NCBI RefSeq assembly: GCF_008831285.2
Contig: NC_045140.1
Span: 17,668,370-17,732,369, forward strand
Reading direction: 5' to 3'
Length of the DNA: 64,000 nucleotides
Source of the DNA: Nymphaea colorata
Taxonomy: Eukaryota; Streptophyta; Magnoliopsida; Nymphaeales; Nymphaeaceae
In this document: piece after piece, positions 1 through 11,765 of the stretch
How the letters are laid out: each line of letters opens with the position of its first letter
Numbering within the stretch: the first letter of the stretch is position 1
Notes under the pieces: model-generated
The model's database searches: none
Told to the model about the DNA's origin: nothing
What the model saw: the letters and a program-made list of their open reading frames with translations, nothing else
Program-made: the position numbers and the translations under genes

Positions 1-1268
1 TTACCTTGGGCGGTGTTCTTTAGAGTGGGAGTTCGGCGCCCTATGCTCTGGGCTTGCTGTTTCTGATGCTTTATTGGGTTTTCTTCCTTCACTTATTCTT
101 TGCTGTTATCTTTTGCATTACCCACGCAGATTTGCTTTGGAAAGCTTTAGCTTTCCGATGGTGATAGCTAATGGTTTTGATGTTGGGATCTTGAAATGTT
201 TGGTAAAGTAACTTAGAGGTGAACATTGTTCCTTTTTTTGTGTGTGTGTGTGTGTGTTGTTGTGGATTGTTTGAGAAAGAAAAGGGGGAGGGAGGGTGTG
301 GGCAGTGAACGTCTGAAGAGTTTTCTTGTATCGATCTTTACCAGTTCTTTTCAGATTCTCCCAGCTTTTATTGCTCATATTTGTCCAGCGTATTTTCTAG
401 AATCAATTTTTAGTGCAAGTTAATAATTTGTTAAGAGATGGTTTTCCTTGATGTTTCATTGGCAAGGGCATTAATGGCACTGAGGGTTCTGGTATAGAAG
501 CTTATCCTAAACAGTAAGAGAGGAGGTACATCTTTTGGTGAAAATGGTGGTGATAGAATATTGGATGTAGTGGGAAGAGCAAGAAATCGTGATGAAACTC
601 AAGAGCCAAAAATGTTCTCTGCAAGAAGATGCCGAGATCATTTTTAGGGCCTTATAAAGAAAGGATGTGTTAGAATATGGCGCTGAGTCATGTAAAAACA
701 CAACCATAATAGATACGGAGCTCACGTTAGAAGCTCACCCGACAAGACTTCAGCAGTTATAAATTTATAATCATAGTATGCTTCTTAGTTTGTGCATTGG
801 GTTGGTACCACAATCTGCTATCCTTTAGTAAACTGAAAATATATGAACTATAAAGACAATAGTCTGATATTCTTGTATTCTCTTTGCATCATTCACTTTG
901 GTATATGTTTGCTCACGTTGGGATTGTTCTGCTGAATTGAAGTCTCTAAAGAACAATTTTTTAAAGGAAGGTTTGTCAGAGTTGTTTTTTTTTTGAGTTT
1001 TTATATCAGTTTCACTCTTTTTCATTTTACATCTTTCTTTCTTATCCTGGCAGCAATTCGTCACAAAATAAATATACAATAATGTGTACCTTGTCAAATT
1101 TGTCATCCTATAAATACAGCATGATCATCAATTGGAGCATGATAAGCAACAACAAAGACAAAACTTATACTAATAAAAATATCTGTTTACTCCTTGAGTG
1201 CCATTGATCTGCATAAGCATGGCTTGTAAATGAGAGCACTTACTATCTTTTCTAAGTTTTCTTGTCAG
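1..1268. other. probable intron / 5' part of the coiled-coil gene
   Basis: This stretch is stop-rich in all frames and ends in a good splice acceptor (TTTTCTTGTCAG, ending at 1268) that opens the exon starting at 1269. It is therefore most likely intron of the gene that continues to the right, whose earlier exons lie left of the window or are not recognisable here. A GT dinucleotide run sits at 240-256. A patch at about 531-775 reads partly like coding sequence but is broken by stops and frame changes. It may be an old exon or a pseudogene piece. No promoter is claimed. Confidence 0.5.
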
Positions 1269-3049
1269 ATAGCTGAAGCGGAAAAGGAGTCATTAGTTCA
1301 GAGCAGACAGATTAAAGAGCTTGAGTATCAACTCATGGAAGCTGAAGACATAATCCTAAGCCTTAGAACTGAATTATCAGAACTTTTAGGAAAGTTTGAC
1401 AGGAGGAAAGGTGGATTGGCGACATCAGATGAGCATATTCCAAAAGAAAGTGCTCCTGTCCTTGAAGATGCATATAATCAGAAGAAGTTTAGTTCTGCTT
1501 CTCCTCACCCTGAACCGCTTAAATGCACTGATGAGGGTACGGACGCTAATGCTAGAATTACAAGTGGTCTCCAACATGGAAACAACTCAAGATTATGCAG
1601 TGCAGAAAATAGGGCATCCATGAAAAATTTCGATGTACAGAATCCAGACTTAGCCTCAATAATTATGAGGCACAAAGAAACAGAATCATGTAGGAATGGG
1701 TGCACTCAACGAATTCGTGCATTTGAGAATAGCTTGCTTTCTGAACATTGGCCTAATCCTGGAGGACATACTCATCGGTCCTCCTTTCTGAAGAATGTTT
1801 GTAATGTTGCCAATGCCATCGAACAGCCTTCTGCTATTCCATCTGCTATGGCTAAACAGGAGAACAAAATGACAAAGAGTGGCGGTTTAACATGGCCAAA
1901 ACAAATGATTGATGTTGGTGGAAGGACCGACGCTAGATATTCAGACATGGTTTTCTCTACATCCTTCTCAAGGAGTAAAAAAAATGCCTGTCAGCAGAGC
2001 AAGTTTGATAACAGGAATCTGCCAGATCAGCTCTTGGTTTCTGGTCCTGACACAACTAAACCTTTTCCTCAAACTATGGCAAGTGTGACATCTAATACAT
2101 CCAGGCCAGGTGAGAATAATTTGAGAGAGGCTGTAGAAAAGTCTGATAATGATGACTCCAAACATGATTTGCAGCCAACGTATGCTGAAAGTGGTAAAGA
2201 ATCTCCTAGAGAATGTGAAGAGAACATGGTTCTATCATGCAATACTAAGTGCAGTGCAGGTAGTACCAATGCGGATGAGTTTATCCAGTCTGACATTCTG
2301 AATGTATCTGCTAGGAATTCTGATTCTGAGTGTCCTGTCAAGGAGGTTAACATCCATGGCCATGCTTCTGGATGTCCTCCTGTTGGTTCTCATGGTTCTG
2401 GACCTGGTGATGGTGCCTCAATCTTGGGTTCAGACATGGATAACGTAAAAGAGAATGTTAAATGTGAAGATGATAGTGAAGCATGCACATTGCCTTCAAC
2501 TAAAGTTATTCGTAGTGGTGGTCAGGGACAAGAAAGTGTTAATGATATGAACCCCATCAAACACGATTCTGGTGTTTCAAATGGTCTGGGAGCTAATCCT
2601 GTGGAACAAAGTATCACAGGATCTGAGTTATTGTTGCAAAATTCTGATATGGAAGAGACACATTGTAAATCTGTTGCGACTCCTCTTCGAACTGTAAATG
2701 ATAAGTTTCTGAAATACACATTTCATAGGAAACGTAAAAGGGAAGTCATTTCCAACAAGACCGAGGAGGTTGTAGTGGAGAAGAAGCCATGCTCAAAGAA
2801 GAGGTCAGCTAGAAGACGCCGCATCTTGCATAAACTGCCTGACTTTGGTCAAGTAATGGAGTCATCTAGGGACAGCAGGCGATTAATGCAGGTCGCTCGT
2901 CAGGTTAGTGATTTGTGTCATCATGCAGATGTTGGTTATCCTTTCTTTACTTGCTGCTTTTGGTTTCATAGGCCTATGATGGATGTCATTATACCATGAA
3001 AGGTGAATTGATCACGACCTGGTTGCATCAAGTCTTTTTGTTGGGTTAG
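1269..3049 (+). CDS. 3' part of a coiled-coil, nuclear-type protein gene (two visible exons)
   Basis: I do not recognise this family with certainty. Exon A is 1269-2903 (545 codons, phase 0 at both ends): acceptor at 1267-1268, donor CAG|GTTAGT at 2904. The nearest continuation is exon B, 2972-3049, after a 68-bp intron with acceptor TTCATAG. It reads AYDGCHYTMKGELITTWLHQ and ends with TAG. The ATG at 1230 lies upstream of the acceptor in probable intron, so it is not taken as the start; the true N-terminus is missing. The first 45 or so residues are a charged heptad-like coiled coil (KESLVQSRQIKELEYQL). A long Ser/Asn/Asp-rich region without obvious domain follows. Near the end are basic clusters at about 2724-2745 (HRKRKRE) and 2779-2825 (KKPCSKKRSARRRR) that look like nuclear localisation signals. 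A nuclear role is inference. An alternative last exon at 4295 or 4373 is possible (see there). Confidence 0.6.
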
Positions 3050-4282
3050 AATATTTTGGTAGGTTGATGTTTCTATGATTAGTTATGTAGCTTGGTTAGC
3101 TAAGTGCCTGTTTGATTTTGTGTAGTCCAAGTGTCCATGACATGGGTTTTGAGGATGGTCTCTCACTTTGTGTTTCAAATTTTCAATAAATAAATGTTGG
3201 TTATGCAAAATGTGGACCAAAGGTCCACATGTCTTGATCTTCACATTGATTTCTTCCTACCTCAAGGGGCAGATCAGGAAAAAAAATGAGACATGCCCAT
3301 GCTTTTGAGTGTTGACATTGACAGTGCGCCTTAAACAGAGAGGCACACTGCATGAGCATCCCAAACACATTAGTTTAACAAGAGTAGAGAAAGAAGACCC
3401 TGTTAGTTCCTAGGTGTGTTTCAAATGTGTGAAGTCCACAATGTAGCATTTAGAACTTTGGCATATAGTATACATCTAAAATCGCTTGAAGAGGGAGGCA
3501 CATTGTACGTGCATCTTGAACACATTACATTAACAAGAGGAGAGTGATTAGACACGGTTTTAATCCCTCCTGGAGGTACTTCCTCTCAATATACTACCAT
3601 AAAAGCCCTTTGCAACTCCTCCCATATATATATAGTTTGAGTACATGTCTGTCCAAGGGACCTGACCCATAATTTAGAACCCGGTGAGTACCACATATAT
3701 TATCATTAATGAGCACTGTTGATGGTTGCCGTTGCGATTTTATCCATAATTGATTTTATATATAACTGCCTATGATTGTTAATGAAGTTTGGAATTTTTT
3801 TAGCTTGTAATAATATTCAAATTGCTATTTTTAGAACAAAGGTACCCACATTTTTGGCCTTGAGAAAAACAGTGTGACAATTCCAAATTTAAATTAGTGA
3901 CAGGTTGAAGATGCGAGCAAAAATGAGGCCATAGAGTAATTTGTGGAATTATGCTTGGTAAGTATAGATTGTATGTCTTTGGAAAGGAGATTGAAATACC
4001 TAAAAGAGAAACGTGATCAAACTCCAGTCTCCACCAGTAAGATGAAATCATACCATAGATAATGAATTGCTCATTAAATGGTCTATTTGGAAGTTTTTGA
4101 TATTTGAGCAATTCTTATATATCAAAATTCTGCCTTCATCAGTGGCATTGAGTATGAACCTTAAGGCTGTTGATATGTGCGTCTTCCATGTATTACTACC
4201 AGGTCCTTTGTGCCTTGTTTAAACATGCCTTCCTTTTTCTTCGGTTTGGTAAAATCTGTACTTTACTCTGGGCTGTAATGTT
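3050..4282. other. 3' UTR and downstream DNA of the coiled-coil gene
   Basis: Contains a likely poly(A) signal (AATAAATAAA at 3185) about 135 bp after the TAG at 3047-3049. It also holds an imperfect direct repeat of about 60 bp (about 3340-3402 and 3495-3555, offset 155) built around GAGGCACAyTG and AACACATTA. If the gene instead uses the last exon at 4295 or 4373, this stretch would be intron. No other gene is seen. Confidence 0.5.
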
Positions 4283-4438
4283 TTGTCCTTGCAGCTCATT
4301 TCTCTGTCTGAAATGCATCGGTGATGATGACATTTCTTTCCGTCATCTGAAGATGGTGCTTCGTCCTTGCAGCTCATTTCTCTGTCTGAGATGCGTTGGT
4401 GATGATGACGTTTCTTTCCCTCATCTGAGGATGTGGCG
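4283..4438 (+). repeat. 78-bp tandem duplication carrying two candidate terminal exons
   Basis: Two copies of a 78-bp unit, about 4284-4361 and 4362-4438, differ by a handful of substitutions. Each begins with TTGTCCTTGCAG or TCGTCCTTGCAG, a fine splice acceptor, followed by a 10-codon open frame ending in TGA: 4295-4324 reads LISLSEMHR and 4373-4402 reads LISLSEMRW. Both join in phase to the phase-0 donor at 2904, giving ...QVARQ-LISLSEM.. . The unit length is a multiple of three, so a longer frame (4170-4565) also runs through it. That longer frame is Cys/Phe/Leu-rich, looks like no known domain, and is probably not a gene. Whether either copy is spliced in needs RNA data. Confidence 0.5.
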
Positions 4439-5446
4439 GAGCATGTACGGGGCACATATATTTCAGACATCATGGGATCTGGTTGATCATTCCCTTGATC
4501 TCTGGTCAAAAATCTGGTCAAAAATCTGTTCTAGTGAAGGCTTTCCGAAGAATTTTTGGAGATGATCTAATCTGGACAATCATATTTAATCGAGTACGAG
4601 TTTGAATAAGTTACACACACTTGTATGGTCGACCAAGTAGATTCTCTCATCGTATTTCACTTGAGTTATCCTTTATGTCTTGAGGATTCAATCTGTAATA
4701 TGTACATTGAGTGTATCACTGAACGATTTGGAAGAGCAAATTTTCATTCTATACGATGAATAATTCAATTTGTTTTCTGCTTATCATCATTGTCTTATCG
4801 GCCGCCTCTGCTGAGATCAGGACTCCTGGTGAACGAATATCAACTGGCAAGTTGGTTGGCTTGTTTACCTCGGTTTCAACAATTTGAGTTCTGAACAGAA
4901 ATCCAGCTTGTCTCCAATGAACCACTGCCATCGGATGTGGAAGGCAGTTCCAATTGGTATAAGTTATTTTACACTGTTTTGGATGGAGGTAATCTTAGTA
5001 AGTAAGATCTGTCGTTTATAAAAAGTCTTGTGCGAAGATTTGACAAGGTAAAAAAATAAGGGCAACTTTGCCACATGAAAAATTTCTCTCATCGTCATCA
5101 ACATGGATAAAGACTAAAGAGGAATTTCTCTAGAATTCTTTCCATGAAGAAAGAAAGAAAAAAACCTTTTCCATTTATTGCTATTGGGCATGGTGTCTTC
5201 ACTCACTATCCTTAAGAGGAAGCTTAGAAATTGAGCTCCCTGAGGGCAAGAATCTGGATACCCAAATTATATCCAAATTAGCTGCAGGAAAAAAGGGGTG
5301 ATATGGTTTTTTCTTCTTTAGAATATGTGAAATGCACATAACGTGGTCGTCAACGAAGTTCTAATGTCTCCGGCGGATTGAATTGGTCTTGCTAAATACT
5401 TTTCTGATCCAATCTTTGGGATAGATTTAACAAGCACTTCTCTGAT
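4439..5446. other. intergenic, no gene seen
   Basis: AT-rich DNA with no exon-like frame. Nothing recognisable. Confidence 0.6.
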
Positions 5447-5848
5447 TCAAGGGGCCGTTTGATGGTCAGAAAAAAATTTCTAGAAAAAAATTTCTGGAAT
5501 TGAAGAAACGGAAATTTTTTTTCGTTTTTCCAAAACTAGTTTGTGTTTGTTATGGAGGAATTATTTTTCTAGAAAAAAATTTCTTTGTTTGATGGGAATG
5601 GTGAGAAAGAAGGAGGAAGAAGAGAAGGAGGGAGGAGGGAGAAAAAATTTTCTCCTCCAATGATCACAAAAAAATTTTTGGAAAAATTTTTCCACCCTTT
5701 TGGCTGGAGAAATTTTTTCGAAAATATTTTTCCAGAATCATCTCCAACGGTCCAAATTTTTTTTCCATGTTTGATGAAATGGAAAAGTTTTAAAAATTTG
5801 AATTTTTTTTTCCTGTTGGTGCTTTTCCTGCCAACCAAACGCCCTTGA
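5447..5848. mobile_element. MITE-like foldback element, about 0.4 kb
   Basis: The ends are terminal inverted repeats: TCAAGGGGCCGTTTGATGG at 5447-5465 and the complement of TCAAGGGCGTTTGGTTGG at 5831-5848. The inside is a series of A-run/T-run palindromes (AAAAAAATTTCT, GAAATTTTTTTTCG and similar), which explains the overlapping open frames on both strands. TIRs of the GGGCGTTTGGTT type are common in plant DNA-transposon MITEs. No clear target-site duplication is visible, so the superfamily is not assigned. There is no transposase. Confidence 0.6.
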
Positions 5849-6951
5849 GGAATGTCTCTTATATGAACTTCCTCTTCCCGCATAAACGTCATTTGACGAG
5901 CCCAGAGATAGCATTAACGGTAAATTATCGGGAGGGATGTGGATTCGACTACGTTCAAAACTACCGGGTAACTCAAAGGAGGAGATCTACCGGCTTTTAC
6001 TATTACGGGAGCTTTCGAGAGCACATCTGGAAACCTGTGGATGACTCAATATCGAAAAACACAACTTAATTGTTTGATATTATTAGAAACACATTTAAGT
6101 TTTCAACTATCAATAAAAAATACTCTTCTGTTAATTAGACCAACATTGTATCTAACTTGAGTTCATGAGATAAATCATTAAGATGCCCTCTACAGATTTC
6201 GGGTTCGTTAGGTTGTCACACCCCTTTAGTTACATCAAACGACACCATTGATTAATTTTTACTGATATTCAAGTTGGTTTCTTTATTAATGACAAAGTTA
6301 ATTACGTGAAAATATTTATTAATGCTAAAAAAAGGAAATGTAGATAGTTGTAAAATTGAGGATATTTCTTCTGTTCTTTTTTGGAAGGCAAAATACTCTT
6401 CAACTATTAATAGAAGACAAAAATAAAGTTATGCATGGTTGTTGTAATAAACCATCAAATGAAAATTTCTCTATTTATTATGTGAAGTTTCGGTGCAATT
6501 GAAAGGAGTGAAAGAAATCTCTCTCTCGTCTCTCGCTACTAGGGAGGAGAGGCGTCGCTGCTTGCCGGAGAGAACGGAGGGACTTCATCACTTCCCTTCG
6601 CTGTAATTCTATTCCTTACATTTTAACCAGATGTTACGTTAACTTAAAATGCGTGTCAATCTCCCTCTTAGGATTGATTCTTCACGATATCATCTTCATC
6701 TCCTTCCTCCACGATGGCATCTTCATCTCCTTCCATGAAAATAGCAGATTTATCGTTATCATCTCCTTTCCTTCCTTCTAACAAAAAACGAGAGCAAGGC
6801 GGTCCCTCTTGTTTTGGCTTTCGTAATTTGGCGATCAAGTTTTAGCTTCTGTTGCTTCACATTGTAGCTTTTCTCTGCTCCCATTGCTGCTTCAAATTGC
6901 AAGCTTCTCTTTCGCCACGCAGAAGGAATCCAGGTCGTGAGCGCAGGAGAA
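5849..6951. other. upstream region and 5' leader of F-box gene 1
   Basis: AT-rich up to about 6480, then pyrimidine/purine-rich with CT stretches (6518-6540) typical of a plant 5' UTR. A short GATxxCATCTTCATCTCCTTCC motif repeats around 6686-6735. No other gene is seen. Confidence 0.5.
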
Positions 6952-9044
6952 ATGAAGGGCACCACAGGGTACCGCAGAATCAATGAACTGCCCGATGAGA
7001 TTCTGCTGCACATGCTCTGTTTTCTCCCCATTAAAGATGCAGTAAGGACCAGTATCCTGTCCAAAAGATGGATGAATCTGTGGATGGGCATCCCCTCCCT
7101 GGTATTCGACGAGAAGGACTTCCCTTTGAGGCGGAGGTCGAGATTGCCGCTAGATGGAACAGATCTCTTCACGGTTGTGGACCGGTTCATGATGAACCAT
7201 CACAAGTTCATCCGCAGCCTGTGCTTGCTCTTGACTTTGAGAAAAAATTCAGAAAGGATACTCCTCAGCAGTTGGATCCGTCATGCCATTGCAGTGAACC
7301 AAGTGGAGGAGCTCAGCCTCCAGATTTCTTACAGTGACCACCGTAATGAATTATATGAATTGCCTCTTCATTCATGCGACTGCAGGTCCATACATCACTT
7401 GAAGTTGCGTGGCTCCTATTTTTGTTCTCGACTGGGCAGTGAGGTACTCCTTAGCTCTCTTCAGAGCCTAAGCTTGTTTGATGTCCATTCCAATGTAGCC
7501 CACTTCTCCAACATGCTTCGTGCTTCCCCGCTGCTTGAGAAGTTGATCATCTGCGGCTGTTCAGCACATGCAGATTATGTGCAGATATCTTCAAAAAGTC
7601 TGCGGACCTTGAGCGTTAAAAATTTTAAATTTGCAAAGCTAGAGATTATTGCACCGTCTCTGCAAACCTTTGAGTGCGATTGTTATCCGGAACATGATGA
7701 GAAGTGTTGCTTAAACGTGCTCTTTGGAGACATCCACAGCATAAGGATTCTCGACGCTTGCACATGCATTTGTGATGTAAGTGGTGCTTGTACCATTCTT
7801 TTATGTTTACTCTTAGTTTTTTTCTCTTGTACACGAAGAAAAACGTTTGAAAAATATCATGTACTTACTTTTATGAAATATGGTGTGATTAAGTTCGGCC
7901 AATCAAACTTTGGACATATTCCCACATCATACGTGAAACAAGGACATATTATTCCTGGAACACGTATTCTGGAAACAAAATGTTCTTTTCAAACACCTTC
8001 ATAAATACTAAACAAAGTCTGTATGTTGGCAAGGGTGAAGGCTTTTTATGACATTAAACAAGGAAAGGAGGCCATCTTGCGATCACAATGTAAAGCATGT
8101 TACATAAACAAGTCCTTTGGGTAGATTGCTACTGTTACTGTTTCACTCAGTAGCATGCCTAACAAAAGCTCGATCGTTATTGTCTATTTTATACGAATTT
8201 TCTGTTTAATTTATTAGTTTGGTTTGGTTCAGTCTCCTCTGTCACTCGTAGATCTTTGCTGTCCTTTATCAACCAACTGATGTTGGGGACTGCGCCTTTA
8301 TTTCTTATGCTATAAGAAGGGCCGAACAGATGCATTAATTCTGTGGACTTCTACTCATTCTCCACAGGTTAGATGTGTAACTTGTGCCTGCGACTTAATA
8401 GGGCCACTACATGCTTTTCTTTTTTCTCATCCTTGTACGGCTGGTTAGATAATCAAGTAAAATTCTTCCACTGCCTTTTGACAAGTTCTTGAACTTTATG
8501 ATCGAAGGTTCTTGGTAAGCAGAGGAATGGTGTAACTGAACATCCCATCTTCCATGAACTAGAAGAGATTATTGTACGCCCATGCTCATGGAAACTGCAA
8601 GTTGAATATCTTCTCTCCCTATTGCGAAGTTCTCCATTCTTGCGTAGCCTCTGCATTGAAGGTGAGTTCTCTAAAAACAAGTTGGTCAGTTTCACTTTTT
8701 GCATAGAGTTTGTTGCCATTTGCCAAGTACTGAAACTGGACCTTGTTACGGAACTTAATTTGGCTGGAACAGATTTGAGCTGTCTTTTGTACTCATACAA
8801 TGATGCTCCACATGTATATGCCGGTCATGTACTCCCGTGCCTGCGAGATCTTGATATCGACTGCCTCCACGGGAATGAATGGGAACGGAAGTTTGTGAAG
8901 CATATAATCGAGGGCGCACCATCTCTTCAGTATGTGAGAATCTGGATTGACTCAGAGGAGACGTTGACGACCGGCCTGTTGAATGACTTTCTGTATCTGC
9001 AGCAAATATATCCACATCTCAACATTACATTTCTTCGAGAATGA
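6952..9044 (+). CDS. F-box/LRR/FBD protein, tandem copy 1
   Basis: Predicted substrate receptor of an SCF-type ubiquitin ligase (family knowledge; the target is unknown). Exons: 6952-7776, 8508-8661, 8773-9044; total 1251 bp, 416 residues. Donors GTAAGT (7777) and GTGAGT (8662); acceptors ATCGAAG (8507) and GGAACAG (8772). Exon phases and lengths agree with the two paralogues downstream. The F-box is at residues about 10-55 (INELPDEILL, FLPIKDAVRTSILSKRW). Irregular leucine-rich repeats follow to about 275. Exon 2 continues the LRR. Exon 3 (from residue 327) encodes an FBD-like end (HGNEWERKFVKHIIEGAPSL). The frame is open from GTG at 6937, but the ATG at 6952 matches the paralogues' MEGT/MKGT start. 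Intron 1 is long (731 bp). Members of this family usually turn over fast by tandem duplication, as seen here. Confidence 0.85.
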
Positions 9045-9296
9045 AACGAGATGGAGGCAAAATGTGCTTAACCTGCCTATGCTGGCTTTGGTGTATAGAA
9101 TATACATGTTTCTTTTCTTTAAACATGCATAGGACTTTCTTCTGAAGAACTCTGTAGTTTTGTACAGTAATATCCAGGATTCCAGAGAACTAATGGTCGC
9201 CATCTGGTGATTTTTTGGCTCCCCGTTGCAATCTCCTTCATTATCAACAATTATGTATCTACTTGGGATCACCTGCAAAATAAAAGAATACTTCGG

Positions 9297-9533
9297 CTCC
9301 GTGTTTTGGGGGTTTTAACCCAGTTTTGTAAAAACTGTTTTATGAAAACCAAGTTTTTTAATGAGTTTTAAAAACTTTGTTCTTTTATTTGGATGACACA
9401 TCCAAAACCTGGATTTTGAATTAAGCTAAAGGAGGCAGGTTTTTCACTCCATTTTACAAAACGAAGTTCTGTCAATGGCACCAAAACACTAAAAAAAGCC
9501 TGATTTTGAAGTGTCACCCAAACACCCCTTAAG
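9297..9533. mobile_element. small MITE-like insertion after F-box gene 1
   Basis: Imperfect terminal inverted repeats: CGTGTTTTGGGGG at 9301 and the complement of AAGGGGTGTTTGGGTG at the right end. The body has many A/T-rich inverted pieces (AAAACTGTTTTATGAAAACC). TGTTTGGG-type ends are typical of plant PIF/Harbinger-like or hAT-like MITEs, but no target duplication is clear. The 250 bp before it (9045-9296) are 3' UTR-like. Confidence 0.4.
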
Positions 9534-10839
9534 ATTGTTTAAACCATGTTGTTATTTCTTGTAGTAAAACTATGGAAGCGAGAATTAAGAACTTATACCA
9601 TAGAAAAAACCACTGTTGTCCGCTTGTCTCAAATGAACCAAGTTTGATGTCCTGTTGCCCGTGTTTTGTTTACTCTTTTTTTTTTTAATTTTCTTTCCAA
9701 GTATCTATGGATTAAGATATTTTTTTATTTCTTTTTCTTTTAATTTTTAAAAATTTGAAACATATTTTCTAGTCAATCTACTTCACAAATGATTTCGATT
9801 TCAATTACGTTCACCTAGTTGTTGAACCATTAGGCTTTTGGATTCAATTCAAAAGCTGATTTTGATGACACTGGATCAGCTACGGTTTTTTAACTTTTTA
9901 CTTTTTGGCTGTGACAATACAAATTCCATCTCAGCTCAGTTATTTTGTGTGATTAAACCCGACCACGACCCTTTCAGTAACATAGTGACAGGAGCCAATG
10001 TTAGAATTTAACTGTCTCCCTCTACATGGCTGTAAGTGGGTCTGGACTGTCTATTAATTGGACTCAACCATCGTCTGGGTATTTTTTCTCGAATTTAACT
10101 TGCAGGAATGGACTAACTCGAGCTCGGCTTAGCTCGAAATCAAGGTGGCTAGAACTCGGCTTGATTTGGCTCCCTAAGCTTGAGCCAAGTTTTTTATTGA
10201 GCTCAGCCGGGCAGTTATTAAAAAAAATTAAATTTTGAATAGGGAAGCAACCACAAGATTTGAGCTTTTCTTCTCTTTACCAGTTTACACGAGCCCAGCT
10301 CGCCTAGCTCGAACTTGATTGATTCTACTTTTTAACTCAAACTCAACTTGTTAATCAACTTGTTAATGAGTCGAGTTTCCAAATGAGTTTGAATCATGCC
10401 CGAGTTAGCTCGACTCATTGAACATCTATGAAGAAGCAAGCATGTATCATTTGGATTCAGTCTTTTTGCTGAAAGAGGGAGAAAAGGTATGCTATCTCTA
10501 TCTCCCCTTTCCCCTCTCCAGTTAGGTTCTGTCGTAAAGGAGCTTTGTTGCGGGGTTTGCTTTCCTTACTCCCTTCACTCTACTAAAGGAGGGTTGCTTG
10601 CTGCTGTAGTGAAGTAAAAGGCGTTAGATGAACATATTTTCTAATGCCAGAAAGTTATGAAAAAGGAAGCTGGATGTATTTGCAGAACTGGGCAAATTTC
10701 TCATGTTCTTTTCCCGTGAAAGGCGATTGCAATTAGACTTGGGTGCACGATTCGTAGTTGGTGGTCACATTTCTCATTCACTGCTTTACATTGAAACATT
10801 CTTGCCATTGATCAGAAAGATTCAGGACGTTTAGAGAAT
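9534..10839. repeat. duplicated F-box flank, left copy
   Basis: About 9630-10600 is similar in order and sequence to about 15100-16200, downstream of F-box gene 2. Shared landmarks are a T-rich block followed by ACGATTTCGATT-like sequence, TTTTTGACTTTTT-type runs, a CTCGAGCTCG-rich block (here 10105-10400), and a block with TTCTGTCTTTCTGCTGAAA-like sequence (here 10455-10480). The CTCGAG-rich block is of a kind common in degenerate plant repeats. No gene is seen. Confidence 0.6.
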
Positions 10840-11410
10840 AAAAATGGCGACATCTGGTAACAACATAGCCGACCTTTTGAGCATTAAAATTTTCTGGAAT
10901 CACAAACACGGAGATTATTGCACTATCCCTGCTATCCTTTGAGTTCGGACATAGCGAACATCACTGCGGGATATGCTGAAAGAAAGCTAGAAAGAAATTT
11001 TCACTTCAAGATTTGAAAACTCGACACTGTTCTACAGACGAACCCTAGGACCCTTATATACAGAAGAAATGAATCTATAGATTTCTATCTAATTATGTTT
11101 ATAATCTGAATCTACAGAGAACGCATCCTGATACATGGATCTTTATATCATAATCAAAGTCCAAACAAAAGATATAACAAAAACGAGATCCAAAACTTAG
11201 GTCTAAACTATAAATATCAACTGATAAATTGACTTGGCCAGGATCGGTTCTGCTTCCACTCTACGTCAATTTCGACCCTCATCTGCAGGCCCCATAGAAG
11301 AGTTGCATAAGCCTGCTCTTTGGGGATATTAGTCGCATAAGTGCTCTCGATGCATGCACATGAATTTGGGGAGTACGTGGATTGTGGTGCACCTTCATTT
11401 TTCTGCTCAC
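10840..11410 (+). pseudogene. F-box/FBD gene fragment split by an insertion
   Basis: 10848-10965 matches the LRR part of F-box exon 1. The stretch with TTGAGCATTAAAA and GAGATTATTGCAC corresponds to gene 1 at 7609-7700, but the frame is broken. The match resumes at about 11309-11400 (CTCTTTGGGGATATTAG, then CATAAGTGCTCTCGATGC). This corresponds to gene 1 at 7719-7790, including the end of exon 1, where TGCATTTGTGATGTAAGT is replaced by TGAATTTGGGGAGTACGT. The 330 bp or so in between (about 10975-11305) are foreign to the paralogues and look like an insertion. F-box, exon 2 and exon 3 are absent. It is a dead remnant of a fourth tandem copy. Confidence 0.65.
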
Positions 11411-11765
11411 TCCTTTAGTTAGTTTCTTCTCTACCCCGCTCTTGGGGGTCGTGGACTGTGTCAGCATTGATGCCACCGCTTACAGTTCAGGAGAACAGCA
11501 CCCCGAGAATCGAACTGAGGATGCACCTCTATAGGACTGCCGTACGACCAATTATGCTACGTTGCTTACTCACTAATAAGCAACAGTGACAATAGGCAAC
11601 AGTGACAGGTGAAAGAAGGAACAGGTGTGTTTCTTTGAATCTTTTATCTTGAGAGCACTTTTCTGCTTTGGCTGCTTCAGGAGGTTCTCGTTGCTTCCTA
11701 TTGCTGCGTTTAGATCTCAAGGTTCCTTCTCACAAGTCATTCAAGTCGTGTGAAGAAGGAGAGGA
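11411..11765 (+). promoter_or_regulatory. upstream and 5' leader region of F-box gene 2
   Basis: Lies between the F-box remnant and the ATG of gene 2. The last 120 bp (TTGCTTCCTATTGCTGCG and neighbours) resemble the leader of gene 1 at 6860-6950 (CTCCCATTGCTGCTTC), so promoter-proximal DNA was duplicated with the gene. No TATA box is claimed. Confidence 0.35.

Noticed and set aside
1230-1268. ATG at 1230 as start of the coiled-coil protein
   Set aside because: The stretch from 1230 to 1268 looks like the pyrimidine-rich end of an intron, and a good acceptor ends at 1268. The coiled coil begins exactly after it.
4170-4565. 131-residue open frame over the 78-bp repeat
   Set aside because: It exists because the repeat length is a multiple of three. 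It has no domain, and the acceptor-like starts inside it fit another reading.
11490-11565. tRNA-like sequence on the minus strand (CAGTTCGATTCTCGGGG T-arm look, AATTGGTCGTACGG D-arm look)
   Set aside because: The acceptor ends do not pair well and the anticodon stem is poor. At most it is a decayed tRNA-derived piece, so it is not listed as a gene.
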